Shown piece by piece: positions 7,215 to 16,707 of a stretch of 36,816 nucleotides of DNA. This DNA is from Aeromonadales bacterium (GTDB taxonomy: Bacteria; Pseudomonadota; Gammaproteobacteria; Enterobacterales; Succinivibrionaceae), in contig JAAYPN010000107.1 in the NCBI GenBank assembly GCA_012519775.1, forward strand, positions 1 to 36,816, in the 5' to 3' direction. The position numbers were made by a program, and so were the translations under genes. Below the pieces are notes generated by a model. That model did not search any database, was not told the DNA's origin, and was given only the letters and a program-made list of their open reading frames with translations. How positions within the stretch are numbered: the first letter of the stretch is position 1; each line of letters begins with the position of its first letter.

Positions 7215-10200
7215 TTAGCCTACGAATACGCGTGCATTTCTAAATAGTCTTACCCATGGGCTATCCTCGCCCCAGTTATCAGGGTGGTATGAGTTGGATA
7301 CTGTTCTCATTACACGCTCTGGATGTGGCATCAGGATAGTGAAACGACCGTCGCTGTTGGTTACAGAAGTGATACCGTTTGGTGAACCATTAGGATTTAA
7401 TGGATACTGCTCGGTAACCTTACCATCGTGATCAATATAGCGAACTGCAATCTGACCAGACTTCTCTAATGCAGCTAAGTGCTCTGCATTCTTGAACTCT
7501 GCGCGACCTTCACCGTGAGATACAACGATTGGTAACTTAGAACCTTCCATACCTGCAAATAGAACTGATGGACTCTTCTGGATTTCTACTTCAACAAAAC
7601 GTGCTTCAAAACGCTCTGATAAATTGGTTACGAAACGTGGCCAGTTATCAGCACCAGGGATCAGAGATGATAATGTTGACATCATCTGACAGCCGTTACA
7701 TACGCCTAATGCGAAGGTGTCTTTACGGTTGAAGAACTTAGAGAACTCATCTGCTGCAACTGAGTTGAACAAAATTGACTTAGCCCAGCCCTCACCAGCA
7801 CCTAAAACGTCACCGTATGAGAAACCACCACATGCTGCAAAGCCCTTGAAGTCGTCTAACTTAACTTTACCGGTTAACACATCTGACATGTGAACATCGA
7901 TACAGTTAAAGCCTGCTCTGTTGAATGCTGCTGCCATTTCGCTCTGAGAGTTCACACCCTGCTCACGTAAAATTGCAATCTTTGGAGCAACACCCTTGCT
8001 GATGTAAGGAGCTGCAACATCCTCGTTGATATCAAATGTAAGATCAGCAAATAAGCCCTTATCATTTGATTCATCCTTAGCATCGAATTCCTGTTTTGCA
8101 CATTGTGGGTTATCACGTAGTGACTGCATCTGATATGTGGTTTCAGCCCAGATCTTTCTGAAGTACTGACGTGGCTCATCAACAATAACATTGCCATCAC
8201 GCTTGAAGACGATTCTGTCATCGCTGCGTAGTGAACCGATCTCAAAGATGCAGTTTGCTAGACCATGACCAGAAAGGATGTTCATGACAGTTTCAGCATC
8301 TTCACGCTTTACCTGTAATACAGCACCGATTTCCTCAGAGAATAGAACTGCTAAATCATCCTCACCTAGGTTGTCAATTGAAACCTGAACACCAGTGTGA
8401 CCTGCAAAGGCCATTTCACAAACAGTAGTGAATAGACCACCGTCTGAAATATCGTGGTATGCAAGCAGTAAATCCTTACGGTTTAAGAACTGTACAGAAT
8501 CGAACAGACCCTTTAGACGTACTGGATGATCAAGATCAGGACACTTGTCACCTAACTGACGATATACCTGAGCTAGTGCTGAACCGCCTAAACGGTTCTG
8601 TCTCTCACCTAAGGTTACATAGATTAAGGTTGAATCGCCCTTATCAGTACGTAACTGAGGAGTTAGAGTCTTTCTGATATCCTCTACGCGTGCAAATGAA
8701 GAAATGATTAGAGACATAGGAGCAGTTACAGTCTTCTGCTTGCCATTCTCTTCCCATGTGGTCTTCATTGACATTGAATCTTTACCAACTGGAACAGTAA
8801 TACCAAGTTCAGGGCAAATCTCCATACCAACAGTCTTAACTGCCTCGAATAGACCAGCATCCTCACCAGGATGACCGTTTGGAGCCATCCAGTTTGCTGA
8901 TAACTTAACGCGCTTTAACTCGCCGATATCAGCTGCTGCAATGTTGGTTACAGCCTCAGCTACAGCAAGACGTGCTGAAGCACCGTGATTTAATAATGCT
9001 ACAGGAGTTCTCTCGCCAACAGCACCTGCCTCACCATGATAGGTATCATATGAAGCTGCAGTCACTGCAACGTCAGCTACAGGAACCTGCCATGGACCTA
9101 CCATCTGATCTCGTGCAACCATACCGGTAACAGATCTGTCGCCGATGGTGATTAAGAAGGTCTTTTCAGCAACTGTAGGTAAACGTAGAACGCGCTCTGC
9201 TGCTTCCTTAACGCTTACACCCTCAAGATTTAGAGCAGGTGATTCCTGCTTTAAGGTCTTAACAACCTTGTGCATACGTGGAGGTTTGCCTAGTAATACA
9301 TCTAATGGAAGATCGATAGGCTTGTTACCAAAATATGTATCCTCAAGAACTACGCGACGCTCTTTAGTTGCCTCACCGATTACTGCATACTGAGCTCTCT
9401 CACGCTTACAGAATGACTCGAATAAATCAAACTTGTCTGCTGCAACAGCAAGAACATAACGCTCCTGTGATTCGTTACACCAGATCTGTAAAGGAGACAT
9501 GCCTGGCTCATCGTTAGGGATCTTACGAAGATCGAAACGACCGCCTACGCCACCGTCAGATACAAGCTCAGGCATAGCATTTGACAGACCACCAGCACCA
9601 ACGTCGTGGATGAACATGATTGGGTTGTTATCACCTAATTCCCAACATGCATCGATAACTTCCTGGCAGCGACGCTGCATCTCTGGGTTACCACGCTGTA
9701 CTGATGCAAAGTCTAGATCTTCTGATGAAGCACCTGAGTTCATTGATGATGCAGCACCACCACCTAAACCGATGTTCATTGCAGGACCGCCTAAAACAAT
9801 AAGCTTTGCACCTGGCTCGATGTGATCTTTAATGATGTGCTCACGACGGATGTTACCCCAGCCACCAGCTAACATAATTGGCTTGTGGTAACCGCGAACC
9901 TCACGACCGTTGAAAGAGGTAACCTCTTCTTCGTATGTTCTAAAGTAACCGCAAAGATTTGGACGACCGAACTCATTGTTGAAGCTTGCACCACCTAATG
10001 GGCCGTCAATCATAATCTGTAGAGCAGAAGCTAAACGACCAGGCTTGCCAAAGTCGTGCTCCCAAGGCTGAACTGCACCAGGAATACGTAGGTTTGATAC
10101 GCTAAAGCCACTGATACCAGCTTTTGGCTTTGAACCAACACCTGTTGCACCCTCATCACGGATTTCGCCGCCAGAACCAGTTGCAGCACCAGGAAATGGA

Positions 10201-11108
10201 GAAATTGCTGTTGGGTGGTTGTGAGTCTCAACCTTCATTAGGATAGGCATATCCTCTTCGTGGTATGCCCACTCGTGATTTGGATTAGGGAAGAATCTGC
10301 CAGCCTTTGAACCTTCCATTACAGCTGCATTATCTTTGTATGCTGATAATACATAATCGCCGTTTGTGGTGAAGGTGTTACGGATCATGCCAAACAGTGA
10401 CTTGTCCTTCATCTCTCCATCGATATTCCAATCTGCGTTGAATACCTTGTGACGGCAGTGCTCTGAGTTCATCTGAGCGAACATGTAAAGTTCGATATCG
10501 GTAGGATCACGACCAATACCCTTGAAGCTTTCTAGTAAGTACTCCATCTCAGGCTCTGAAAGAGCTAAACCTAATTCTACGTTAGCTACCTTTAATGCTT
10601 CTATACCACCTGTGGTTAAAGCTACAGTCTTGTATGGCTTTGGAGTCTGCTTTTCAAATAAGGCTGCACCATCTTCTAATGAGAATAAAACATTCTCCAT
10701 CATGCGATCGTGAATTAAAGCGCAAACCTTCTGCTTTTCATCTTCTGTAAATTTAGCGCCGTCTTTTACGATGTAGTAAGCTACGCCACGCTCAATTCTT
10801 AAAATCTTGGTTAAACCGCAGTTTTTAGCGATATCAGTTGCCTTTGAAGCCCAAGGAGAAATTGTTCCTACACGAGGAATTACAAAGAACAACTCGCCTT
10901 CATCCTTAGTCTCAGCTTTTGAAGGACCGTAGCTTAAGATCTTCTTTAAAACTGACTGTTCATCTGAAGTTAAAGCCTCTTTTGTATCTACTAAATGTAC
11001 AAAATGGGTGCTAATTGAACTTACCTTGATGCCTTCATTTCCTAAAGCTTTTGTGATTTTATCCAATCTAAAAGTGGAAACGGCTGGAGAACCTAGAATG
11101 ATATCCAT
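7215..11108 (-). CDS. purL: Phosphoribosylformylglycinamidine synthase (large type)
   Basis: 1297 aa; PurL signatures ([29 protein letters not shown]) and C-terminal glutaminase ([12 protein letters not shown]). Confidence 0.98.
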   Translation of the reverse strand: MDIILGSPAVSTFRLDKITKALGNEGIKVSSISTHFVHLVDTKEALTSDEQSVLKKILSYGPSKAETKDEGELFFVIPRVGTISPWASKATDIAKNCGLTKILRIERGVAYYIVKDGAKFTEDEKQKVCALIHDRMMENVLFSLEDGAALFEKQTPKPYKTVALTTGGIEALKVANVELGLALSEPEMEYLLESFKGIGRDPTDIELYMFAQMNSEHCRHKVFNADWNIDGEMKDKSLFGMIRNTFTTNGDYVLSAYKDNAAVMEGSKAGRFFPNPNHEWAYHEEDMPILMKVETHNHPTAISPFPGAATGSGGEIRDEGATGVGSKPKAGISGFSVSNLRIPGAVQPWEHDFGKPGRLASALQIMIDGPLGGASFNNEFGRPNLCGYFRTYEEEVTSFNGREVRGYHKPIMLAGGWGNIRREHIIKDHIEPGAKLIVLGGPAMNIGLGGGAASSMNSGASSEDLDFASVQRGNPEMQRRCQEVIDACWELGDNNPIMFIHDVGAGGLSNAMPELVSDGGVGGRFDLRKIPNDEPGMSPLQIWCNESQERYVLAVAADKFDLFESFCKRERAQYAVIGEATKERRVVLEDTYFGNKPIDLPLDVLLGKPPRMHKVVKTLKQESPALNLEGVSVKEAAERVLRLPTVAEKTFLITIGDRSVTGMVARDQMVGPWQVPVADVAVTAASYDTYHGEAGAVGERTPVALLNHGASARLAVAEAVTNIAAADIGELKRVKLSANWMAPNGHPGEDAGLFEAVKTVGMEICPELGITVPVGKDSMSMKTTWEENGKQKTVTAPMSLIISSFARVEDIRKTLTPQLRTDKGDSTLIYVTLGERQNRLGGSALAQVYRQLGDKCPDLDHPVRLKGLFDSVQFLNRKDLLLAYHDISDGGLFTTVCEMAFAGHTGVQVSIDNLGEDDLAVLFSEEIGAVLQVKREDAETVMNILSGHGLANCIFEIGSLRSDDRIVFKRDGNVIVDEPRQYFRKIWAETTYQMQSLRDNPQCAKQEFDAKDESNDKGLFADLTFDINEDVAAPYISKGVAPKIAILREQGVNSQSEMAAAFNRAGFNCIDVHMSDVLTGKVKLDDFKGFAACGGFSYGDVLGAGEGWAKSILFNSVAADEFSKFFNRKDTFALGVCNGCQMMSTLSSLIPGADNWPRFVTNLSERFEARFVEVEIQKSPSVLFAGMEGSKLPIVVSHGEGRAEFKNAEHLAALEKSGQIAVRYIDHDGKVTEQYPLNPNGSPNGITSVTNSDGRFTILMPHPERVMRTVSNSYHPDNWGEDSPWVRLFRNARVFVG

Positions 11109-11184
11109 CAGAATTGTTCCTGTATAATCTAACTGATATGTAATGTAATCAATTTTTATCCATTAAAATACGATAAAAATTCGG

Positions 11185-11199
11185 GTGCTATTTTAGCAC
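11185..11199. promoter_or_regulatory. GTGCTATTTTAGCAC dyad covering a candidate purL extended -10
   Basis: On the minus strand: TGTGCTAAAATAGCAC (TGn-TAAAAT) with perfect 6-bp arms. Confidence 0.4.
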
Positions 11200-11396
11200 A
11201 GAGTTGACAATTATTTGCATTTGTATAGCTTTTGGGCATGAATATTATCCTTAAATTTTTCAGAAAAGTTTATTTTCAAAAATTGCATAATCTATTAACT
11301 TCTTATAAAAAATATGAGTTACTTTTTAACCTGTTTCTATAGTCTGTGAAAGATAAGCAGTTATTCTCATAAAGCTCAATCCTTTATGCAAAAAGT

Positions 11397-11405
11397 TGCT
11401 ATAAT
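11397..11405 (+). promoter_or_regulatory. Extended -10 promoter TGC-TATAAT
   Basis: Perfect TGnTATAAT placed to give a start at about 11412, just ahead of a strong SD. Confidence 0.65.
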
Positions 11406-11426
11406 ATCGATGTCGGAGGGTCCAAA

Positions 11427-11567
11427 TTGAAAAAATCAACTCGCTTAACTCATAATACTACTGCAAGCAGACGTTCTCGAATTCGTCTGCAGTACATCAA
11501 GAACGCCCGCGCTCGTCGCCAGGCACGCCATGAAGTTTTCTTTATCCAGGAAAAGTCAGACTCATAA
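11427..11567 (+). CDS. Putative 46-aa basic small protein, TTG start
   Basis: MKKSTRLTHNTTASRRSRIRLQYIKNARARRQARHEVFFIQEKSDS; SD GGAGGG at 11415-11420, 6-nt spacer, extended -10 promoter immediately upstream. Below the track's size cutoff. Confidence 0.65.
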   Translation: MKKSTRLTHNTTASRRSRIRLQYIKNARARRQARHEVFFIQEKSDS

Positions 11568-11571
11568 ATTT

Positions 11572-11587
11572 CGGCACTCTTCTTGCA
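11572..11587 (+). promoter_or_regulatory. Candidate sigma-54 promoter for fliS (CGGCACTCTTCTTGCA)
   Basis: GG-N10-GC geometry, 10/12 matches; predicted start about 11598; directly after the small ORF stop. Confidence 0.6.
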
Positions 11588-11660
11588 TATATTATAAAAA
11601 TACCTGTAAGTGGCAAATTAATGCCGTTTATAGAAAGGTTTTAATAGCAAGGAGAGATAT

Positions 11661-12128
11661 ATGTACGGCCGTAACCTAAAAGCCTACCAAAAGACTAATG
11701 TCACTGCTGAGATATCGGTAGCTGATCCTTATTACGTAACCAAGTTACTCTACCAGGGCCTGTTTGAGCGTTTAGCTCAAGCAAAAGGTGCCATTGAACG
11801 TGGAGATCTGGCTTTAAAATCTAAAAAACTATCCTCTGCAACTGCAATTTTAGAAATTCTTAGGAGCACACTCGACTTTTCGAAAAGTCAGACTATAGCT
11901 CAAAGTCTTTTTGACTTATACTCATACATGATTGATCAGGTGGCAGATGCTTCTATCAGTTTAATCACGCAGCCTCTTGATAACGCACTACGAGCTCTTA
12001 TGCCAATCAAAAAAGCCTGGGATTCAATTCCTGTAGAAGCTCAGAGAGAGGCAAGTGCAATGCGTACACAGGAACAACTAGATATTGATTTAAGTCATGA
12101 CGCCCATATGGCGCATGGAGCAATTTAA
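11661..12128 (+). CDS. fliS: Flagellar export chaperone FliS
   Basis: 155 aa; MYGRNLKAYQKTNV...DPYYVTKLLYQGLFERLAQAKGAIERGD...; SD AAGGAGAG upstream. Confidence 0.88.
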   Translation: MYGRNLKAYQKTNVTAEISVADPYYVTKLLYQGLFERLAQAKGAIERGDLALKSKKLSSATAILEILRSTLDFSKSQTIAQSLFDLYSYMIDQVADASISLITQPLDNALRALMPIKKAWDSIPVEAQREASAMRTQEQLDIDLSHDAHMAHGAI

Positions 12129-12138
12129 AGGTATTTCT

Positions 12139-12492
12139 ATGCAATTAGACGAAATCATAAGAAAAATCACCGAAGCAGAAAATGCTTTATCTCATGAATT
12201 ATCAAGAGACGATTTAGGTTTATCGCAGGATTACTCGGAAATTGCACAGAATTATTTAAAAGAACTCGTCGCTCTAAAGGATTCTCTTCAGGGCGATGAG
12301 CTAATCAAAGCTCAGGAATTTGCCAAAGCCTATGCCGAGCACATCAAATCTCAGGTAAAGTTCCTGGCTCAAAAACGCGAAGAAGTAGGCCTGCAATACA
12401 GAAACGTACGTGGCAAGCACGTGGTGAGTAACAAGTACGTGCAATTCAAATACGATTCACCTGTAAAAACTAACAATATCGATAAGGCTTAG
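12139..12492 (+). CDS. Small helical flagellar-locus protein (FliT-like position, function unknown)
   Basis: Track start 12097 overlaps fliS; ATG at 12139 with AAAGGT SD gives MQLDEIIRKITEAENALSHELSRDD... (117 aa). Role inferred from position only. Confidence 0.7.
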   Translation: MQLDEIIRKITEAENALSHELSRDDLGLSQDYSEIAQNYLKELVALKDSLQGDELIKAQEFAKAYAEHIKSQVKFLAQKREEVGLQYRNVRGKHVVSNKYVQFKYDSPVKTNNIDKA

Positions 12493-12494
12493 CT

Positions 12495-14762
12495 ATGACT
12501 TCTACAAACACAACAAAGAACCTAATTACCGATGAGAGTGCTCTTGACACACTTGCCTCAAAAATAGGTGGACTTGACGAAAAGGATTTTGCTCAAATCA
12601 ATGAACTTTCCGAACTGCAAAAGCAGATGAGCGATTTTCTGATTGAACGATTCCAGAACAATATCGAAGCCTTTAAAAAGTACATGCCGAATATTGCCAA
12701 GACCTTTGCGCACTATACGCCAAAGAAAACTATGGAATTCTTCTGCATGCCAAATGGCATTCCTAATCTTATCTTCATCGAAAACAACGATATTCTTTAT
12801 AAGACTTTTGATCCTTTTGCGCTTTGCAAAGCACAGGTTGACAGTATTTTAAATAAAGACTGTATTCTGCAGACTCACTACAACCATGAGTATGATCCAT
12901 ACGGTCAGATCCACTTTAAGTACTTAAATCAGGTCGTCTGTATCGATGAGTCTTTCAAAAGAGACAGCTCTCTTAGTGCAGCTCAGTTAGGATCAATTGC
13001 AAACTGCGTAATGGTAGGCATTGGTTTAGGTTATCAGCTTGCAAATCTTTATGAAAAGATTGAAATTGCCAATCTGATTATCGTAGAGCCAAATCTTGAT
13101 ATGTTCTTTGCCTCATTACATGCTTTTGACTGGGCAAATCTACTTGCATTCTTATTTGAAAATAACTATGGCATCCATCTGATGCTAGGTCAGAAGCCAG
13201 AACAGTTCTACCTTGATATGGAATCATTCTATACAACACATGGCAGATTCCTGAGCGGCACCTGGCTAGGTTATGTGCACTATTCTTCAAAAGAAATCAA
13301 AGATATCTGCGATATTCTTATGAAGGATTTCAATACTGTGCACTCCGCTTTAGGTTTCTTTGATGATCACCTGTTTGGTACTAGCCACGCATGTAACGCT
13401 ATCTTAAATAAGAAAGCATTTGTGCAGCGTGAGCCTCAGATGCTAAACAAGTTTAAAAATGTTCCTGTATTTGTTATAGGTTCAGGTCCATCTTTAGATC
13501 ACGATATTCCTTTTATCCGAAAGAATCAGGATAAGGCAATTATCATTGCCTGCGGTACAGCTGTAGATACTCTATACCACGCAGGTATAAAACCTGATAT
13601 CTATGCATGTACCGAAAGAACACCTCAAATCAGAGATGCTCTTGATGTAATCCCTGATAAGAATTTCTTTGATGACATCATCCTGATGTCAGGTGATGTG
13701 GTTCATCCAAGAACAACTGAGTTATTTAAACACACAGCAATTTTCGGTAAGCCAGACGAACCATTCTATTTATATGCAGCTGCTCACTTTAGTGAGATAA
13801 AGGCGGTGCAACCTGTACAGCTTATGAACCCATTTGTAGGTAACATGGGTGTGTCAGGTGCAATTTATTTAGGGTTTGAGAATTTATTCTTCTTCGGTCT
13901 TGATAACGGTAAGATGGTGGGTACAAACAACATCCACTCTGTTTACACCTCACTATATACCAACTGCAATAAGGAACTGGCAGGACACGGAAACTACAAG
14001 ACAGGTAAGCTTGTAGAAGGTAACTTTGGCGGTCAGTGCGAGACTAACTACTTCTTTAACCTATCCTGCAGAAACATGGACTTCGTAATCGAGCAGGCGA
14101 CTCTTAAGAATAAAAACTTAAAGTGCACAAACTGCTCTAACGGCTCTAAGATCCCTCATGCAAAACCAGTTCATTCAGAAGATCTAAATTTTGAAAAACT
14201 CAAAAATGTTGATAAAGACGCTTTTAAAGACTTCATGTATAACAAGAAGACCAAAGTGCTTGAGACTATTGATGAGGAAAAACTACAGACCATCTTCATG
14301 CCTGACGCCTTTAATAAGGTTGTAGATTACATCAGTTCAGAACTTGCAAAACCTGTAACAACCCGTGTTGAGGGAATTCAGGTATTAGAATCTGTATCTG
14401 AGAAACTCGCCTTCTTCAAGAAGAGTCCTGATACCTATTACTATGCTGATGCTGTTGAGGGTTCTTTACAGACCATCTTTATCATGGCCTCACGTATTTT
14501 ATACAATACTAGCGATGTGGAAGAATGTATTGCCCATTACAATAAGATCATAGCAGTATGCCTAGACTTCCTTGATGAGTCTAAGTCACTCTTCAAGCAT
14601 ATCCCAGATTATGTAATGTGGGATCATAAGAAGTACCATCCAAATGGTGTTGTAGGTATCGATTACCCTTCAACTAAGGCAACTCCATTCCCTAAGTATG
14701 CTACTGTTAAGAGTATAGATTTTGATGATCCACAAAAGGTCTTTGAAAAGAGATATGAGTAA
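12495..14762 (+). CDS. Motility accessory factor (Maf) glycosyltransferase family protein, DUF115-like
   Basis: 755 aa; core VFVIGSGPSLDHDIPFIRKNQDKAIIIACGTAVDTLYHAGIKPDIYACTERTPQ typical of Maf flagellin glycosyltransferases. Confidence 0.85.
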   Translation: MTSTNTTKNLITDESALDTLASKIGGLDEKDFAQINELSELQKQMSDFLIERFQNNIEAFKKYMPNIAKTFAHYTPKKTMEFFCMPNGIPNLIFIENNDILYKTFDPFALCKAQVDSILNKDCILQTHYNHEYDPYGQIHFKYLNQVVCIDESFKRDSSLSAAQLGSIANCVMVGIGLGYQLANLYEKIEIANLIIVEPNLDMFFASLHAFDWANLLAFLFENNYGIHLMLGQKPEQFYLDMESFYTTHGRFLSGTWLGYVHYSSKEIKDICDILMKDFNTVHSALGFFDDHLFGTSHACNAILNKKAFVQREPQMLNKFKNVPVFVIGSGPSLDHDIPFIRKNQDKAIIIACGTAVDTLYHAGIKPDIYACTERTPQIRDALDVIPDKNFFDDIILMSGDVVHPRTTELFKHTAIFGKPDEPFYLYAAAHFSEIKAVQPVQLMNPFVGNMGVSGAIYLGFENLFFFGLDNGKMVGTNNIHSVYTSLYTNCNKELAGHGNYKTGKLVEGNFGGQCETNYFFNLSCRNMDFVIEQATLKNKNLKCTNCSNGSKIPHAKPVHSEDLNFEKLKNVDKDAFKDFMYNKKTKVLETIDEEKLQTIFMPDAFNKVVDYISSELAKPVTTRVEGIQVLESVSEKLAFFKKSPDTYYYADAVEGSLQTIFIMASRILYNTSDVEECIAHYNKIIAVCLDFLDESKSLFKHIPDYVMWDHKKYHPNGVVGIDYPSTKATPFPKYATVKSIDFDDPQKVFEKRYE

Positions 14763-14795
14763 GAGAGCATAATGCTCTTTTGATGCTTTAGTGCA

Positions 14796-14823
14796 AAAAG
14801 CCTGATTTAAAATCAGGCTTTTA
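14796..14823. terminator. Bidirectional intrinsic terminator between maf and der
   Basis: AAAAAGCCTGATT-TAA-AATCAGGCTTTT. Confidence 0.8.
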
Positions 14824-14842
14824 TGTTTATATAGAAATTAGA

Positions 14843-16606
14843 TTACTTCTTTTTAGGAGCCTTTTTTGCACCTAATTTAGAATCATCCTTTTTCTTAGGA
14901 CGCTTTGACAGTACTAAACCAGTACCATCCTTTCTAGCCTGAGCAATTGCTTTACGCTCTTCTTTATTTTGGCTGCTTGCTGATTTTGCCCTCATTCTCT
15001 CATTAGCCTTCTGACGTCTTTCAGCTCTCATCTGAGACTGAGTCTGACGCTTCTGAGCTGGCTTCTCATCAGCAAATGGATTCTCACCTTCCTTAAAGTC
15101 GATAATTACAGGTGACCCCATGATGTTTAAAGATTTACGGTAGCAATTGATAATGTATCTCTTATAGGCATCTGGTACTTTTGATACCTTGTTGCCGTGA
15201 ATAATGATACGTGGAGGATTGTAACCACCTGCGTGAGCAAACTTAAGCTTAATACGTCTGCCACCTGAAATTGGTGGTTCGTGCTCTTCAACTGCTGCTC
15301 TTAGAATTCTGTTTAATAATGATGCGCTGTGACGAGTGGTAGCACTTGCATAAGCCTCATCAATTGAATCAAACAGGTTACCAACACCAGTGCCATGCAG
15401 AGCAGAGATAAAGTGTACTCTAGCAAAGTCCACGAAACCCAGACGGGCATTTAACTCAAGCTTAATCTCATCTTTTACTGAAACATCAAGTCCGTCCCAC
15501 TTGTTAACAGCAATAACAAGAGATCTGCCTGACTCAAGAATGAAGCCAAGAAGTGACAGATCCTGATCGGTTACATGTGATCTTGCATCGATAACAAGTA
15601 ATGCCACGTTACAGTCTTCAATTGCCTTTAAAGTCTTAACAATTGAGAATTTCTCGATTGCTTCACTAACCTTACGGCGCTTGCGAACACCTGCTGTATC
15701 AATAACGATATATTTCTTATCGCCACGCTCTAATGGAATATAGATTGAATCACGGGTAGTACCAGGATGATCTGCTACAATCACACGCTCTTCACCTAAT
15801 AATTTGTTGGTTAATGTAGATTTACCTACGTTTGGCTTACCAACAATTGCAAGCTTGATTGGTAAATCGGCAAATGGAACATTACGGCTGTCTTCGCCCT
15901 TATTGTCCACATCTTCGCCCTTTTGACGTGCACGAGCTTTTTCCTTGTGCTCATACCAGTCAAAGCCTCCGCCTACCATGTCAACAGGAACGTTCTCTAA
16001 GAACTGATAGCCCTCTTCCCATTGAGCAAGCTCTTCTTCATGAGCGATTCTTTCGCGCTCTTCAAGCTCTTCTACAGATAAATCGCAATCTAGAGGACCT
16101 TCCTCACGAAGTAATGGAGCAATAACGTCTTCTAAAACGTTGTTAACACCACGACCATGAACGATAGCTGTAGGATAAACCTCACCTAAACCTAGTGCAT
16201 AGAATTCAGCACCAGCAGTTTCTGGATCAAGGCCATCCACCTTATTTGCAATAACGGCGCACTTTTTACCAGCACGACGAATATAATCTGCTACATGATA
16301 GTCGCCAGGTAAAATACCTGCTCTTGCGTCTAACATGAATAAAACCAGGTCACACTCATCAATAGCCAGAAGTGCCTGATTGGTCATTCTTGAGGTAACT
16401 TCCTCAGGCTGGTTGGTTGCATCCTCTGCAATACCGCCAGTATCGATAATTACGAACTCGCGACCTTCATATAAGGCGCGGCCATACTTTCTATCTCGAG
16501 TCAGTCCAGGGAAATCTGCAACAAGTGCATCTCTAGTCTTAGTAAGTCTATTGAAGAAAGTAGATTTACCAACGTTAGGGCAACCTACTAATGCAACAAC
16601 TTTCAT
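14843..16606 (-). CDS. der: Ribosome biogenesis GTPase Der (EngA)
   Basis: 587 aa; two GTPase domains ([18 protein letters not shown]) and KH-like C-domain. Confidence 0.97.
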   Translation of the reverse strand: MKVVALVGCPNVGKSTFFNRLTKTRDALVADFPGLTRDRKYGRALYEGREFVIIDTGGIAEDATNQPEEVTSRMTNQALLAIDECDLVLFMLDARAGILPGDYHVADYIRRAGKKCAVIANKVDGLDPETAGAEFYALGLGEVYPTAIVHGRGVNNVLEDVIAPLLREEGPLDCDLSVEELEERERIAHEEELAQWEEGYQFLENVPVDMVGGGFDWYEHKEKARARQKGEDVDNKGEDSRNVPFADLPIKLAIVGKPNVGKSTLTNKLLGEERVIVADHPGTTRDSIYIPLERGDKKYIVIDTAGVRKRRKVSEAIEKFSIVKTLKAIEDCNVALLVIDARSHVTDQDLSLLGFILESGRSLVIAVNKWDGLDVSVKDEIKLELNARLGFVDFARVHFISALHGTGVGNLFDSIDEAYASATTRHSASLLNRILRAAVEEHEPPISGGRRIKLKFAHAGGYNPPRIIIHGNKVSKVPDAYKRYIINCYRKSLNIMGSPVIIDFKEGENPFADEKPAQKRQTQSQMRAERRQKANERMRAKSASSQNKEERKAIAQARKDGTGLVLSKRPKKKDDSKLGAKKAPKKK

Positions 16607-16641
16607 TTAATATCCTTGTAAGATTGGCTTACTATTAACAC

Positions 16642-16666
16642 GCAAAGGGGATCACTCCCCCTTTGC
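16642..16666. other. Stem-loop between bamB and der
   Basis: GCAAAGGGG-ATCACTC-CCCCTTTGC, no clear U-tract on the transcribed strand. Confidence 0.55.
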
Positions 16667-16707
16667 TTAATTAAAAATTAGAAAGATCATGCCGTTTCAC
16701 AACGGTA

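Noticed and set aside
9499-9825. 108-aa + strand ORF in purL, and other opposite-strand ORFs of 60-100 aa
   Set aside because: All lie entirely within strong conserved CDSs with no initiation signals.
11238-11342. 34-codon ORF MNIILKFFRKVYFQKLHNLLTSYKKYELLFNLFL
   Set aside because: AT-rich, no SD, poor promoter spacing; likely chance.
11611-11625. TGGCAAATTAATGCC upstream of fliS as a sigma-54 site
   Set aside because: Spacing is GG-N9-GC, one base short; the N10 site at 11572-11587 is better.
11593-11630. Sigma-28 (TAAA...GCCGATAA) promoter before fliS
   Set aside because: GCCGTTTA present but no TAAA at the required distance.
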